A stretch of DNA of 64,000 bases from Phytoseiulus persimilis (GCA_037576195.1 CM075101.1:21824001-21888000), one strand, 5' to 3'. Numbered from the stretch's first letter, positions 47,660 through 59,793 are shown. Notes: a model not told the origin generated them from the sequence alone. Translations and numbers: made by a program.

Positions 47660-50600
47660 ACGTTTCCCGTTCTTTGCGGTCTGCTGTAAGTTCGATCTCA
47701 GATCAGCAGCCCAGGCTGGGTTCGGGACAGCATCGTCATGCCGTTGCCTCTTGAGCGATTCGGTGAGAACGCTGAAATAAACTGGCGTTACTCCTACGGA
47801 GACGTCGACGGGTGAGGATTGAGCCGTGCAGGAGAACAGTCTCTCGATGGCTGACCGAATTCGCTTCTTTCTTCCTTCGTTTCGTTTCTGCGATCCTGAG
47901 TTCACGCTTTCCTGCATCCGCTTCGGCCGCCGTTCAGCTGAGGATTTCTCGGTTCTCCTCGCCTTCCAAATCCTTTAATAATATTGGCCTCATTTCCGCT
48001 CCTCTTGGACAAACGCGCACACTCAACGAGCAGGGCACCCGGCAAGCAAGCAAGCAAACGGCTGGTTCTCCAATTCAAGACGGCCTCGGCTCGTCCGTTC
48101 GCTTCCATGCCTGCCCAGAAGGCTCTACCGAGCGGAAAATATATCATTTCGATGTTGCCTTCCATGATCGCCTCTTTGGGCTTTTCCTCAGCCGTCTTAG
48201 CACCGCTACTTTTCGGATATCATCCATATAGAATACAGTCTCTGCTCAGATCTGATATTGGCAGAGAGCAGGCGATCGGTCGTCCAGCGATAGAGGCTAG
48301 CGATGGCCTCCGATGATCCTGAAAATTCACTCCTCGTCACCAATCATTCATGGCATCATCTGCGTTGATGGTTGCAACTTTGGAGATCATCAGAATATGC
48401 GGTTGAAGAATGCGACCAGAAGGGAAATCGGCTACCAAATACCGTGGATCAGCTTCAGCCTGAGATCATCTACGGTGAAACTTGACGTTGTCCGGAGATT
48501 TTCTATTTCAGAAGCCTGTCACGTAGTCTAGTCTCGCTGCAGCTGAATTCCCTCAAAAAGGATGGATGATTTTGGATTATCGATGATTTCCAACAATTTT
48601 CAGCGATACGTTGTTCTGGGGCATCATTCAGTTTCCAACGGAATGCTGAAAACACGAAGCTATTTTCATCTCAGCCGGGTCATTCATCCCGGCGGACACC
48701 GTCGTGCCACGAGCTTCGCAATATTAGGATTCATGGCACCCTAACATGACTTTGAGTCGACATTTGTGAGGACTCCCAAAGGTGTGATTCTCTTCGAGAC
48801 GCTCGGCTTCCACGGTTCACTTTTCTTCTGCCGCTGCACAAGATCGAGGTGGGCAAACCATATGTGTCCAGAGCCAGACTGTCAGAAATGTAGGAGCGAG
48901 CGAATTTCTTTCGATCCGATCAGGCGGAACTGTCTGAAAGCGATATTTAACCCCGGGAAATCGTCTAGTGCTGCAATGAACGCGTGGAGTTCGGAATAAT
49001 GAACGCAAGCTCACTGTACGGTTATTCCCCGTCCTCGATGGCGAGCTTGAGTGCTCGTGTGTTTTAGGCGAACAGCTGACGTTCTCGTTGATACAAAAAC
49101 TGAGCTCGAATTATCGTATAATAATCGCATTTATTTATCTCGGACACGGAGAGGGCGGGTCCCTTCACTAGATGCCGCAGCATACCGCATAATTATCCTG
49201 CCTCCATGGTCCGGGTTTTCGCTTGTTCGCGGAGCGTTTTCTTCCTACAGTCACCACGTTCGTATGGCTCCATCTTATTCCTTGCCACCGATTCCCAACT
49301 ACTTTTTTCCTCTCCGAATCCCATTCTCGTCTTGCATGAGATTTCGTGGTTCCTCAGAAAGACACCAATGACGTTAAAACCTTTGGCATCGGATGTCGTC
49401 CGTTGACAACGGCCGCATCCCGCTTACCCTCCGCGAGCTGTCACTCACTAGAAAAATAGTCCACTTCTCTGATTCCGTTGGTTGTCCCCGTTTTCGAGCG
49501 GTCTTCGACCCGTGGAATTCTCTATTTTCTAGGAAATGAGATAAAGTCCACTGACGTCATGGTCTTCTCGAAGCCGGTCTCCGCGATGTTCGGCCTTCCC
49601 TCTTCAGTTGAGTTGGGATCGTCTGGAGAAAGCGGCGGGAAGAGCGAAGTTGTCTGCCGGCGTCGTCAGATCCCAATTTCTGAAATATGCTGGTGACGTC
49701 TGCGACGCTTCTGCTCAGCTTGGAAAGCAGAAACCCTCTCTCTGTTTCATGCTCACTCTGTACTCGCGAATAACTCTCGTTAGTCTTGTGGTGTACGCAG
49801 ATGACTGTTCAACAGCAGAGCCAGTTCGTGAGTGAGAGCTGGATGAGCGCTTTGTTTCCTGTAAGTGAGCGTCATACTGGCGCGTAGGACGTCAACATTC
49901 GTCTTCAGCCAGCTCAATTACATGAAATGTTGTCGTGGACTGCGGCGACGGCAGCAGCGGAAAAACGACCGTAGCAGCCGTTCTCGGTATCGAGCGATAA
50001 CCGAAGGGGACTCACTTTCCAGGAGAGAGGAGAACGGGTTGCATCAAAATTTCTGGATCTTGAAGTATGCCCACAAGTTTGGAGCAGTGCCCTTTCACCG
50101 TCTTCGTTATGCGAATCAGTAGCTCGTAGACAGACGAGCGTGTTTTGTTCAGGATAACTGTTTGCAGTTGTGAGCCGCCGAAATCGGGAAGTTCTTCAAT
50201 TCTCGTGACGCATTATGAAGTTGGGACTGATGTAAGTCAGCTCGATAACCGCATTCCACGGAGCTTATCAACGCCTGAATCTTTCGGCCTTGCCTGCCTT
50301 AAAGGCCAACTTCCGAAATCATCGATTCCAATCCGATATTCTCTGTCAGGAGAATCTTTCTGACAGATAATTCGTCTAGTCGACACTCCATGGTTATCTT
50401 CTACTTATATAGCAGAGACGACTGTGTGAAGCGAAGTGTGGCGCATGCCGATTCAGTCTTCCGAAGACGATTCTCTCCGTTCCTTTCGTGTTCTTCGTGA
50501 GATAAGCCATCTTGCTGGGAAACCATGGAATGCTCTGGCTTTCGAGCAGCGTAATCTTGGTGTGAGCACCTACGTCAACGCTTTGTTCACCCAGTTAGCG

Positions 50601-51374
50601 CAAGAACTCGCGAAGATGGTGGCGCATTGTAAGCGTGTTTCTCAACAAGTCATCCCAGTTTTACAACTGTAGTTCGCTTGTGTTCCAGCCTATTTGCTCT
50701 GGTGTCCCCGATAGCTGCAATCACCTACGATTATCGATCAGAGGATACAGGAGAGCGGTATGTGGACGATCAGCTGAAAAGTGGTGAGCAATCTCTGATC
50801 GTATTTCGGTTCCACGGGCGTACATCGAGCATCGAGTGCGCACCTTTCGTGGCGGTTCCTCGGCGCTCTTGCTGCACAAAGAATTCTCTCATACCATTCC
50901 CTCGGAATACTCGAAAATTATTTCTTGCGTGTTCTTTCCACTAGCTCAGGGCTGTCAAGCTCCGAGCGGAAAAACAAAGTTTGTTCGTTGTGTCTCCCTC
51001 TCAGGGTAGAAGAGAGTTGGATCGCGGCACCATGAATCTTTCGCGGATTTCTGTTTGCTTTCTGACCTTTAACATGGGTTTTTCCGACGCTGCGCTTGTC
51101 CTAGCGAAAAAGTTTCCTTGTTCGGACGGCATGCGTCCTGAGCCATCTTCGGCCATCAGAATCGGAACACAACTGTGGGATCGCATAAAGTTTTCCTTAC
51201 ACGAAAAAAAAAGATTTCACTTCGATCAGTGAGGCTGCAGCTTGGTTTTTGATCTGTCGGCGTGAGCATATCGTGATCAGCTGCTCAATGGTACAGGAAC
51301 GACGGCTCTGTCACATTCCCGAACCGGCGAAATCCCGAAAGCGATCTCAGAACGAGAACTTTTGTTTCTTTCAG

Positions 51375-53684
51375 TCTCGAAGAAACTACGAAAGCCCATT
51401 GATCTCAGCGAGTTCCAGAAAGGTAAAATCCGAGATATTGGTTCCTCCAGAGCATGCCACTTCTGTATCGAATCTCCGTCTTTTCGGATTTCTGAGGAAG
51501 ACGGACGCTTTGAGGGACCCTGGACGATGCGAAACAACGAAATTTCTCTTCTTCCAGTTTGCGGAATCCGAGAGCTCGCCACAGCAAATCTCGCCAGAAG
51601 ACGTAACATAAGCCCCGTACGCAAATACGGCGCAAAAGATACTCCGTTGGAAAACTGGCCGTGGATGGTAATTTCTATTGAGACCAGAAACTAACACGAA
51701 ATGAGCTGCGTCATTCCTAGCTAATTCTCATGTTTTCGCAGGTGAAGATCGTACAGCGGAATGAGGACACAAACGAATGGGAGCTGCTGTGTGGTGGATC
51801 CCTGATCACGAGGCGCTATGTGATCACCGCTGCACACTGCTTCAGTCCAGTTCCGAAGTGAGTGCGAATCAGTTGGACAAAGCCAGGCTCGTCGGCACGG
51901 GCCGTACGCCGCGGCGAGCTCTCATTGATTGTGCGAGAGTAATTGTAACCAATCGAGTGAGTTTTGCAGACCGGTCGACGATTATGCAGTGCACGTGTTC
52001 TCGTACGGGGCGAAAATCAGTTCCAACCAGGACTCGGAAGCGAAGCGAGTCGACGGAATCTCGCTACACCCTGATTACAACCCTTACCTCCGCTACAACG
52101 ACATCGCCGTGGTCAGGTGAATACGCCCCCCCTCCCCGAACGTAGCGCACGGAGGCGAGCGACGCGGGAACATTGGAATTTTCAAGTCTTTCACATTCAC
52201 GGAACATTCGTCATTCTCCAGGCTGAGGGTCGGGCTTGAGCCCCCGTACATGGCCGTGTGTCTTCCCAAGCCAGACTCTATGAGAGACGATTTCGTCGAC
52301 AGGAACCTAGTGGTCATCGGCTACGGTTCAACATACGATGGTGGGTCCACGGATTGGAACGATCTCGAATCAAGCAGCGAGTGGCTTGCCTAAAATGTCT
52401 TAGCGGCCTAACCGTAGATAGGAAATCTAAAACTAGTTGTGTCGAACAGAAAGTGATAGCTATGAGGAAGAAACCACGACCACCTCGTACGGACACCGTG
52501 AAAACTCCGGCGCGTCGGGTCGCGTTCGATTCCACACTTCAACGAGACCCATCAACGAACCGGTATCGACGAACGACGAAGACGATCGCTATCACAACCA
52601 GTACCAGCCAGCCACAAACTTGACTTCTCAGAGATCTGACTCACGGCCGTACCATTCGGTGGAAACGTCGACTTCGGTCTACGTTCCCTCGAGCACGAGA
52701 GCTCATTCATACGAGCGCGAAAGGCCATCGTCAAGGAGACCGACGCATTCGACGTCGACTCGAAGGCCCATCACGACCACGCAACGATCGTATGAGTCGT
52801 CCACTAGTTCTTACGTAGCGAACAGAGTCCAGTCTCATTCAACGGCGGCTCCGGCGAGAACGTCAGAACAGAAATTCATTCAGCAAGAGTCTCAATACGG
52901 ACCAGTTCATCCTCAACAACAAAATCCGTATGGATACCAACCTGGCATCGCGTTCGGTCAGGGTCAGTCACGGTTCCGCCGATTCGCAGAGCGCAGACAA
53001 AGGGGTGAGCATGCAAAGAGAATTATAAATATGGTGATCAGCCGCTACCGCACCAGGAGTTTGAGCTGCTTCCCTACGCTTCAGGCTAACAAAGTCTGCG
53101 CAACATGAGCATCGACGCTCCGGTGCTCATGGAGTTCTTCTTAACAAAACTCACGGACCGCCCTTCAATCTGGGCTCAGCCGAAACCGCCTATGATGTTG
53201 GCTTCAATCATCTTGACATTGAATTTTTTCTTCCAGGTGGTCCTCCCAGCTACTCGCTACGGGAAGCAACAATCACGGTGATATCGTCCAGTCAGTGTAG
53301 CCAAATGTACAACAAAACGGATCGACAACATTTGAATCGCGGCATCGTTGAATCGCAGCTCTGCGCCGGAAACCCTGAGGGCGGTGTGGATTCCTGTCAG
53401 GTGAGTCCGTTTTCTAGAAAACTCTTCCGCGAAAAAGAAACGAGCGGTGGCAGACTCCCCGGGAACGGCGTCAACGTTCTCGGAATCAAAACTGACATCG
53501 GTTCTCCTTTCTCTAGGGAGACAGCGGTGGCCCGCTCATGACTCAAGATTCTGCGGGACGATGGACCTTGGTCGGCATAGTGTCGTTCGGGAATTCCTGC
53601 GCCCGCAAAGGTTATCCGGGAGTCTACACACGGGTCGCGGCGTTCAACAATTACATCGAGGATGCCATCGACTTCACAGCATGA
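51375..53684 (+). CDS. secreted trypsin-like serine protease with long autolysis-loop insert (5' end not found)
   Basis: Chymotrypsin-fold protease of the arthropod extracellular cascade type. Exons with consistent phases: 51375-51422, 51558-51667, 51742-51857, 51970-52116, 52222-52340, 52450-53004, 53237-53400 and 53517-53684. A Cys-Gly (VCGIREL) in the prodomain should pair with the cysteine in AVCLPKPD. The putative activation arginine precedes [15 protein letters not shown], where IVGG is normal. Triad: His in ITAAHC, Asp in YNDIAVV, Ser in GDSGGPL. Asp189 in VDSCQGDSGGP predicts cleavage after Arg/Lys. All standard disulfide cysteines are present. Exon 52450-53004 adds 185 residues rich in Ser, Thr, Arg, Gln and Tyr, with no Cys, inside the autolysis loop. 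It is flanked by phase-1 introns on both sides, so skipping it keeps the frame. The protein ends [13 protein letters not shown] start codon and signal peptide must lie upstream of 51375 but were not found; the first listed exon needs one base from upstream. The related dead homologue lies 4.6 kb downstream in the same direction. Confidence 0.88.
52450..53004 (+). other. symmetric cassette-like exon in the protease autolysis loop
   Basis: This 555-nt (185 x 3) exon has a phase-1 intron on each side: an acceptor after tcgaacag and a donor gtgagc. The upstream coding ends STYDG and the downstream exon begins [12 protein letters not shown]. Joining them directly gives a loop of ordinary protease length. 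The encoded insert is low-complexity, with repeated TTT, STS and RRP-type words and a basic end ([12 protein letters not shown]). It has no cysteine and no domain I recognise. It is described apart from the gene because its use may be optional. Confidence 0.75.
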
Positions 53685-56600
53685 TGCTTCCAATCTGAGA
53701 ATCCTGCTACATAGTCAAATCAGTGTACATATAACCATCAGCAATGTAAATGATGAATCCTGCAGCCTGAATAAATCTCAGCGCTCTCATGCCACCGGTG
53801 CGAGAAAATAGCTAAGAGTACTCGTTTTCGTTGATTCGCTCGTGACGGAGTCATTGAATAGACCGAACCCGGCAATTTTGATGAGAACTCGTCGATTCGG
53901 CAGCAGAGTTGTTGGCGGCATCGATGTCGCTCTTGGTTCCCCCTAGTGGTATTAGTATACCGCAACGATCTCGTTCCTGTGTGATGATTTGAAGGGAACA
54001 TTCGTCGAGAAACGAGAAATTTAGTCCAGATAGACATTCGCGAAGAGGATCTGGTCGGTGCGATTTGGGAGCTCATAGTAGCTCTAGCTGAACCTGGGCC
54101 GACGCACAGAGCTCCGAGGGAAGCGCATCGTTGGCCACTGAGATGAAGTCAAATATAGAAAACCGATGCGTATGTGCCATGAGTTCGGATTCATACTTCA
54201 GAGCTCGTCAAAGGTCACGACCTGACTTGTCGAGAACGAACCAAAGAAGAATACGAAGCGTATCGGCAGGCTCCCTCGGGCTTCGTCAAGAATCCCTCTC
54301 ATTCTGTGGATGTGCTGAACAAGAGATGGGAATGCGATCTGAAGCGCAAGGAAAGACCGGGTGTTTGAGCAGCACGTACATACATTTCATCTGGCGGCTG
54401 GCATTCTCCGGTAATTTTGAATTCATATTGCTCCACCTCAAATTTATTCGATCCACGATGCCTCGAACGACCTGTGAATGTCTCGGCGACGTTTTCTAGT
54501 TGACCTCGGAAGGAAATCAAGCGGTCAAGTGGTACCTGCATATAGATAACTCATGTGGCATAACAATGCAAACGAGACCGTGGCGTTTTGGATCGGACTT
54601 CTGTTAAACGCCGCGGACTCGGGACAGTGCCTCAGGCTGGATATTTGGCACTACAATCAGAATGGGGCTTACATCTGTCTGTTGCTAGAGCAGACATGCG
54701 CTTCCTTGCGATTCGAAGAGTCGATTCTGAATCCGGAAAACTGGCACAATGAGTCGCAGCTAAGGCAATGAGCAGGATAAGTTCTTTTCATCGGTTTACA
54801 GCAGCACTTGCCCCCGAGAGGGAACGAAAAAGGACGAAAATGCGGGATTATGAAGGAAGCGTTCGAGAAACGATTCCGGAGCCAGCGAAACTGCACTCTC
54901 ATGTCAGCGCCATGGAATCGCGTCATCGAGGGTCGATCCGAGGCACGCAAATAACATATGTTCGCGCATAGATGTCATTGTATTGGACGTGCCCCCGACT
55001 CCGGCTCTAGAGGAAAAGTCCCGGAATAATGCCGACACACGTGTATTATCAAATAGTTCTAGAGCCGTTTATCAGGAACACGTAAGGTATGATTTTTCCG
55101 GTTCGCGGCGGACCAAAACGCCTCTCAGCACTCTGTTCTCATGCTCCGTAATGGATCCGAGAGTCAGCTCAGATGGAGCTCTGTACATTTCTATCTTTCA
55201 AAAGTAATCCCTCCATCACGAGTCGACGCAACTATTTTACAAAGCAATTATACTCAACTGCTCTCGTTAGCGTCAGTAGCTTCTCTACCCACCATTCAAT
55301 CAATACCGTCGGCAGTCAAGTCAGCAATGACACGGCTGGGACGGTCAAATCTGAGTGGATGGAGATTGGCGTGACGCTGACGATCTCCAGTGGGAGACGA
55401 CCAGCGAAAGTCGAGCTCGATAGCAGAAACTTCGTAATTGATCGAAGATTGGTAACTTAGCGCTTTCTAGTGATTGTATTCAAGGTGCCCGCTTCGGGGA
55501 GAAGCGTCCGATTTTTGCGCCTAGGGTGGCAACATTTCTATTGCAAAGAAAATGCTTTGCCCTCCGAGGTCTTCCTACGAGTTTTCAGGATTACGCCAAA
55601 TTTCATCGGATCGGACTCCCCGGTTCCGCGTTCGACACCCAAATGGATGCTGATCACGTGCCGAAAACCGATTGAAGTCATTCTGACGCTTCGGGAAATA
55701 GCGAGCAATGCGAGAAATGACAAAGCTACGACCGAAACAGAAACGGGTGCGAAAAATCTCGATCTGAAAGAGTCACCCTGTACATGCATTTATGCCATCC
55801 GAATCAATTGCGAAGGAGTCAAGCTTTTGAAGTTCTGTTCAATCATGGGGAATTTGATGAATCCTGTAGGAGCACTCCCTCTCCTCAGCTGCGAGTCCTC
55901 GAGGACCCCCATCATACCTCCTTCATCTTCAGCGATCTATCACTTTCCGCAGAAAGGTTATAAATAATGAAAGTTGAAAGAATATCGCCTCGAGCTGCTA
56001 AGATTGATGCGTCTGAATGACTGCGATTTCTTTCGTACAGCTGAATAATCGGATGGGCTACGCGTTGCACCTCCGCTAATCGCATCCAGTTCTACTGTTT
56101 TGTCTGAAACCTTAGCTGCCTGTCATACTTCCCAGGTCCTCTTCCGGACTCCTGGCTGAGCATATATGTCTCGTTGACTTCCACGAAGACTCGATTCGCG
56201 GAGGAAAGCGGTCTAGATACCGAGTACTCGGGATTCCGAGTATTCGAGTCGGTGATCTGGGCATTCGGGATCCAGGGTGTTTGGGATGTCAGGTATGTAC
56301 CACCTCGAAAGGTCCTGAAAAGCCACGTCCCTTTGCCGTGACGCTGCGAACACAACGAGCATCGATCCTGTACGATCCGGAGTCCGGTCCAGTTTGAGCT
56401 CGAAAACAATGGTGAACACGTTTGAACTTGTCCGAATGTTCGGTGAGGGACCGTTGAGAGATATTTCTGAATGAATTACCGAGGTGAAAATGGCAGGCGC
56501 GGTATCGAAGAGATCGCTTACTGACGGAGCCACTTGCCTCGCTGCGATCGGAGATTTTCAACTCTGGATGCCGAATAATAGCTGGAATTTTCGACAGCGT

Positions 56601-58293
56601 CTCTGAAATGATCGCGCCAGGAATGAAGTTTTCTCGAGCTTCCAGTTCTCTCAGTCTTCTGAGGAGGCCAGGGCGATCAACGTGAACACTGATCGCCTAA
56701 TAACAGAAGTTATGAGCAGGGAAACAGGAGAAACCAGATACTTTCTCTCAATGTAGGATGGTTTTCAAAAACTCCTGCGGAAATATATATAGTATCTTAT
56801 GCTCACTCCGCAACACCGATGACTGATTCGGTTTCCACATTCAGAGCTTCCTCTTCGACCGATATTATAAATCAAACTGTTCCACGATTCCGCATGTGAG
56901 ACTGCATCGCTGTATCGGACAACTCCGGTTCCGGGCCCCTGGCGTAGGATTTTGCAGAGACTGCCCCGAATCGATACCGAAGATTAACTCTGATCGTCAG
57001 CTCGTGATGAGGCCACGTGTTATCATCCATAATATTCTCAGTTGCTCTCCTGCGCGGGAGGGATGGGGAACTCTCCTTTTTCGATCATGTCAATTTCCAT
57101 CCCGATGTCGATTCAGAGCCGTTGCCGCAGGCCAGAGGCAAAACGGGCCTCTCCTCGGATTCTGCCGATTCCGCTCCCGCAGACAAAGGAGGACATCTGC
57201 GGGAACGGAAGCTCCAAGATCAAGCCGAGAGACTTCTAAACAAGAGCGAAGTCCAAATCGCGATCTGCTCCGATTCTAAGACTCCAAAACGAGAACAACC
57301 ATTCCCGTGGCTTAGTCTCGTCCACAGAGGTGACATCCATCGTCGTGGCGAGCGAAGTCCGAAACCTCAGAAACTCTGGTCTAAACGAGGGAGAGCCCGG
57401 GGCGCCGAAATAGTTCTGCTCTCCTGAAATCTCAAACAGTCAATATGGACGTTGGCAATATAGATCATGCATTGCGGAGCAGAGCTCAGGGGCAATATTC
57501 TTAACCCTCACCTCTCCATCCGATGAATTGTCATTAAAGTCACCTGTCACAGCCTGACGGATGACAGATGCGTTTTTAAATGGGGAACTCAATGCGACAA
57601 CAACAAATATATTGTGTTGTTGGAGAATTCTGCAAGACCACATTGTTTCGCATCAGTTTTCCTTCGCTGATGTCGAAGAGGTCACACACAGAGCGACATT
57701 CTGTCATCGCCCGCGTTTCGTTACCGGTGCTCGTCCATTGTTAGCTGCGTCAGAGCTCAATTAACGCGACTTGCGCCGTTATAAGTGTTTGTATTAACGG
57801 GAGCGGCAGCGTTCTTTATTCCGTCGCGCCCTGCCGGCCGGCTTGCCAGTCAACCTTGACCCCTGATCTCGTCAGATGTTCGCGTCCTTCAAGAAGTACC
57901 CTACTCCCAATCCGCTGCCCACCAGTACTATTGCGTAATTATTTTCCGTACACCTAGCTCAGTCACAACAGTGCAGACCGATTTCTCTGGTCGGGAGAGT
58001 CTGGGGGAGCTGAGCCATTGGTGGCGAGGAGCTCATAAAAGAGAACCAGATAGCTTCAAACACAGATAGAAGTTGTCAACGAAAGCCGTTCGAGACAAAC
58101 GAGCCGCGAGCTATTCGTCTTCGGACTTTACTTACGGTCGGTGTTTTCGTTGGTCAGAGACGTGAATGCCGAAGATCTGTGAATTGTTCTCTGGATTGTG
58201 ATTCTGTGGATCCGGTGGCGTTACGGACTCTGCTTGTAACTGGGAATGCTTCATGTTTGCCTAAGAGGCTCTCTTGAATTCCAGGTTTACGGA
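53685..58293. other. 4.6-kb region between the two protease genes
   Basis: The left end is 3' UTR of the first protease (poly(A) signal at 53770). Minus-strand frames at 54299-54541 and 56213-56533 look mildly coding (for example FEVEQYEFKITGECQPPDEM before a gtatgt donor), and the second loosely recalls the end of a CUB domain. I could not connect them into a gene. A plus-strand frame at 57017-57427 contains REQPFPWLSLVHRGDIH, which resembles the start of a protease domain but continues into unrelated sequence. The right end should hold the promoter of the second protease; CATAAAAG at 58035-58042 is a TATA-like element about 250 bases before its start codon. Confidence 0.45.
53770..53775 (+). 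terminator. candidate poly(A) signal of the autolysis-loop protease
   Basis: AATAAA lies 85 bases after the stop codon, a typical distance for a short 3' UTR. Confidence 0.55.
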
Positions 58294-59607
58294 ATGTGGT
58301 TCGTTGTGAGCTTGGCCCTCGTAGGTTTTGTGACATCCGACGACGCGAAAAGCGATTCGGAATGCGGTTTGAGAAGGTTCATACCTGAGTTTGCGTTGCC
58401 ATTCCATCGGAATCCTTTTCGAATGCCCTTAACTTACTCCTGGAGAATCCTCCATGCGACGTTGTCCAAAGACTGGACTTCGCGCAGGGGGGAATCCCCC
58501 CTCATCGACCGCAGCTCGCTGACGTCCCAATCCTGGGTACCGACCTTCCTCATTTCTCACTGCGAGGACTTTCATTCGCAGAGTCTATGGGCGAGACGTC
58601 CGCGACGGGAACTTCCCTGAGTATCCCTTCATTGCTTCCATCTTGGAATTTCAACCACGGAAACTCGACGCAGAATTCATGTGCGCGGGTGCACTCGTTT
58701 CCAAACGTCATCTCATTACCGCTGCTCACTGTTTCGATGACAGACCAATGTGAGTTCTGACGTGTTCGCTTTGTCACCGGTTTTGGGAACATCCTCCTGA
58801 CATCTGTCCCAACGTGGATATCGGTTCTGCAGAATTCGTTCCTGTTGCTTGAGTTGACCGACTTTTCTGAATCACTTAGGAACCCGAGATATTACTCGGT
58901 TATGACGGAGAGCCAGACTACTCGAGCTGGGCTCGAGTTCGATATCGAACGAATCGACAAGTTCCCTCTGTACAGAGAAGGCAGTGCCTACGATGACATC
59001 GCCATCGTGACGCTGCGGCACGAAACCCACAACAATACGATTCCTGTCTGTCTACCGGTGGCCGGAGAAGCCTACGACCAACGTTTGGCCTATGTGCTCG
59101 AGTACACCCCCATCCACAACGGGCACATGAAGGTAAGTAACGGTGCCCGCGTACCACTCTTGATCGGGTCAATCAATCTGGAGATAAAAGAGCTCAAATG
59201 GCGATTTGAACTCCTCCGAAGGTTTCCATGTCCCGCCAAATAATCGGAAAGCAATCAGACTGCGAGGAAGTTTATCAAAATTCGGTGTCCACGAAACTGG
59301 TTCGCGGCGTCAGCATGGAGCACCTGTGCACCGACAAGCGCTCTCGTCAAAGCCATTGCACCGCCTACGACGGCTCGCCGGTGGTCGTCAACGGTAAGTT
59401 ACCCAACTGATTAGGAATTCATATAGCTTCGTTCCCCCGCAAGACTCTACAGGTCGACAACGAATCCGCTTTCCAGACAAGAATAATCGTCTCGTCCTGG
59501 CCGGCGTTGCCACGTTCCGTGAGAATTGCACGTCGCAAGAGTTCCCCGGTGTTTTCACGAAGATCACACCTTACCTCGGATGGATCGAGCGCATGATGAA
59601 ACCCTGA
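58294..59607 (+). CDS. inactive serine protease homologue (catalytic Ser replaced by Asp)
   Basis: Secreted chymotrypsin-fold pseudo-protease. Such homologues act as cofactors or binding proteins in arthropod clotting and melanisation. The start codon at 58294 opens a signal peptide (MWFVVSLALVGFVTS), then a Cys-Gly prodomain (SECGLRRFIPEF). Downstream exons fit in phase: 58582 (or 58567)-58749, 58880-59132, 59222-59393 and 59453-59607. The activation-like site is RVYGRD. His (LITAAHC) and Asp (YDDIAIV) are conserved. The serine segment reads SHCTAYDGSPVVV where an active enzyme has DSCQGDSGGPL: aligned without gaps, Ser195 is Asp, Gly193 is Ala, Asp194 is Tyr and Gly197 is Ser. The cysteine pairs around it are kept (DCEEVYQ..HLC, HC..NC), so the fold is probably intact. 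It ends GVFTKITPYLGWIERMMKP. The end of exon 1 is unresolved: a weak donor near 58458 with an acceptor at 58566 fits phase and restores an Arg before VYG. A poly(A) signal is at 59794. Confidence 0.87.
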
Positions 59608-59793
59608 TTCGCGCCGGAATCGCTCGACCCGAGAAACCACTATTGTGACCATATCTGTTCCTATGTGTTAGTTACGTCCGCTACGTTCCTGTGTTCTGAG
59701 GAAGCTCTCGATGTCCTCCGTCTTCTGTGGTCGCCGCCGCTTCGGGAGTCTTCGAATACCTAAGCTTCGAAAAGCATCCTGAGCGCTGATGTA

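Larger units (their letters stand above)
45936..51374. other. 5.4-kb region: Smurf 3' UTR, then unassigned sequence
   Basis: 45936 to about 46790 is probably Smurf 3' UTR, ending near the poly(A) signals at 46741 and 46769. Beyond that, open frames of 60-140 codons occur on both strands without recognised domains. Exon-like pieces on the plus strand include 49801-49860 (MTVQQQSQFVSESWMSALFP before gtaagt) and about 50549-50632 (NLGVSTYVNALFTQLAQELA, before gtaagc). They do not join in phase into a gene I can name. A perfect 12-bp inverted repeat lies at 47624-47659. The missing first exon(s) of the protease gene should lie in the right part. Confidence 0.5.

Noticed and set aside
57017..57427. 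Relic N-terminal exon of a third protease (REQPFPWLSLVHRGDIH)
   Set aside because: The expected Cys42-Gly and TAAHC segments do not follow in any frame, and no Cys-Gly prodomain joins it in phase.
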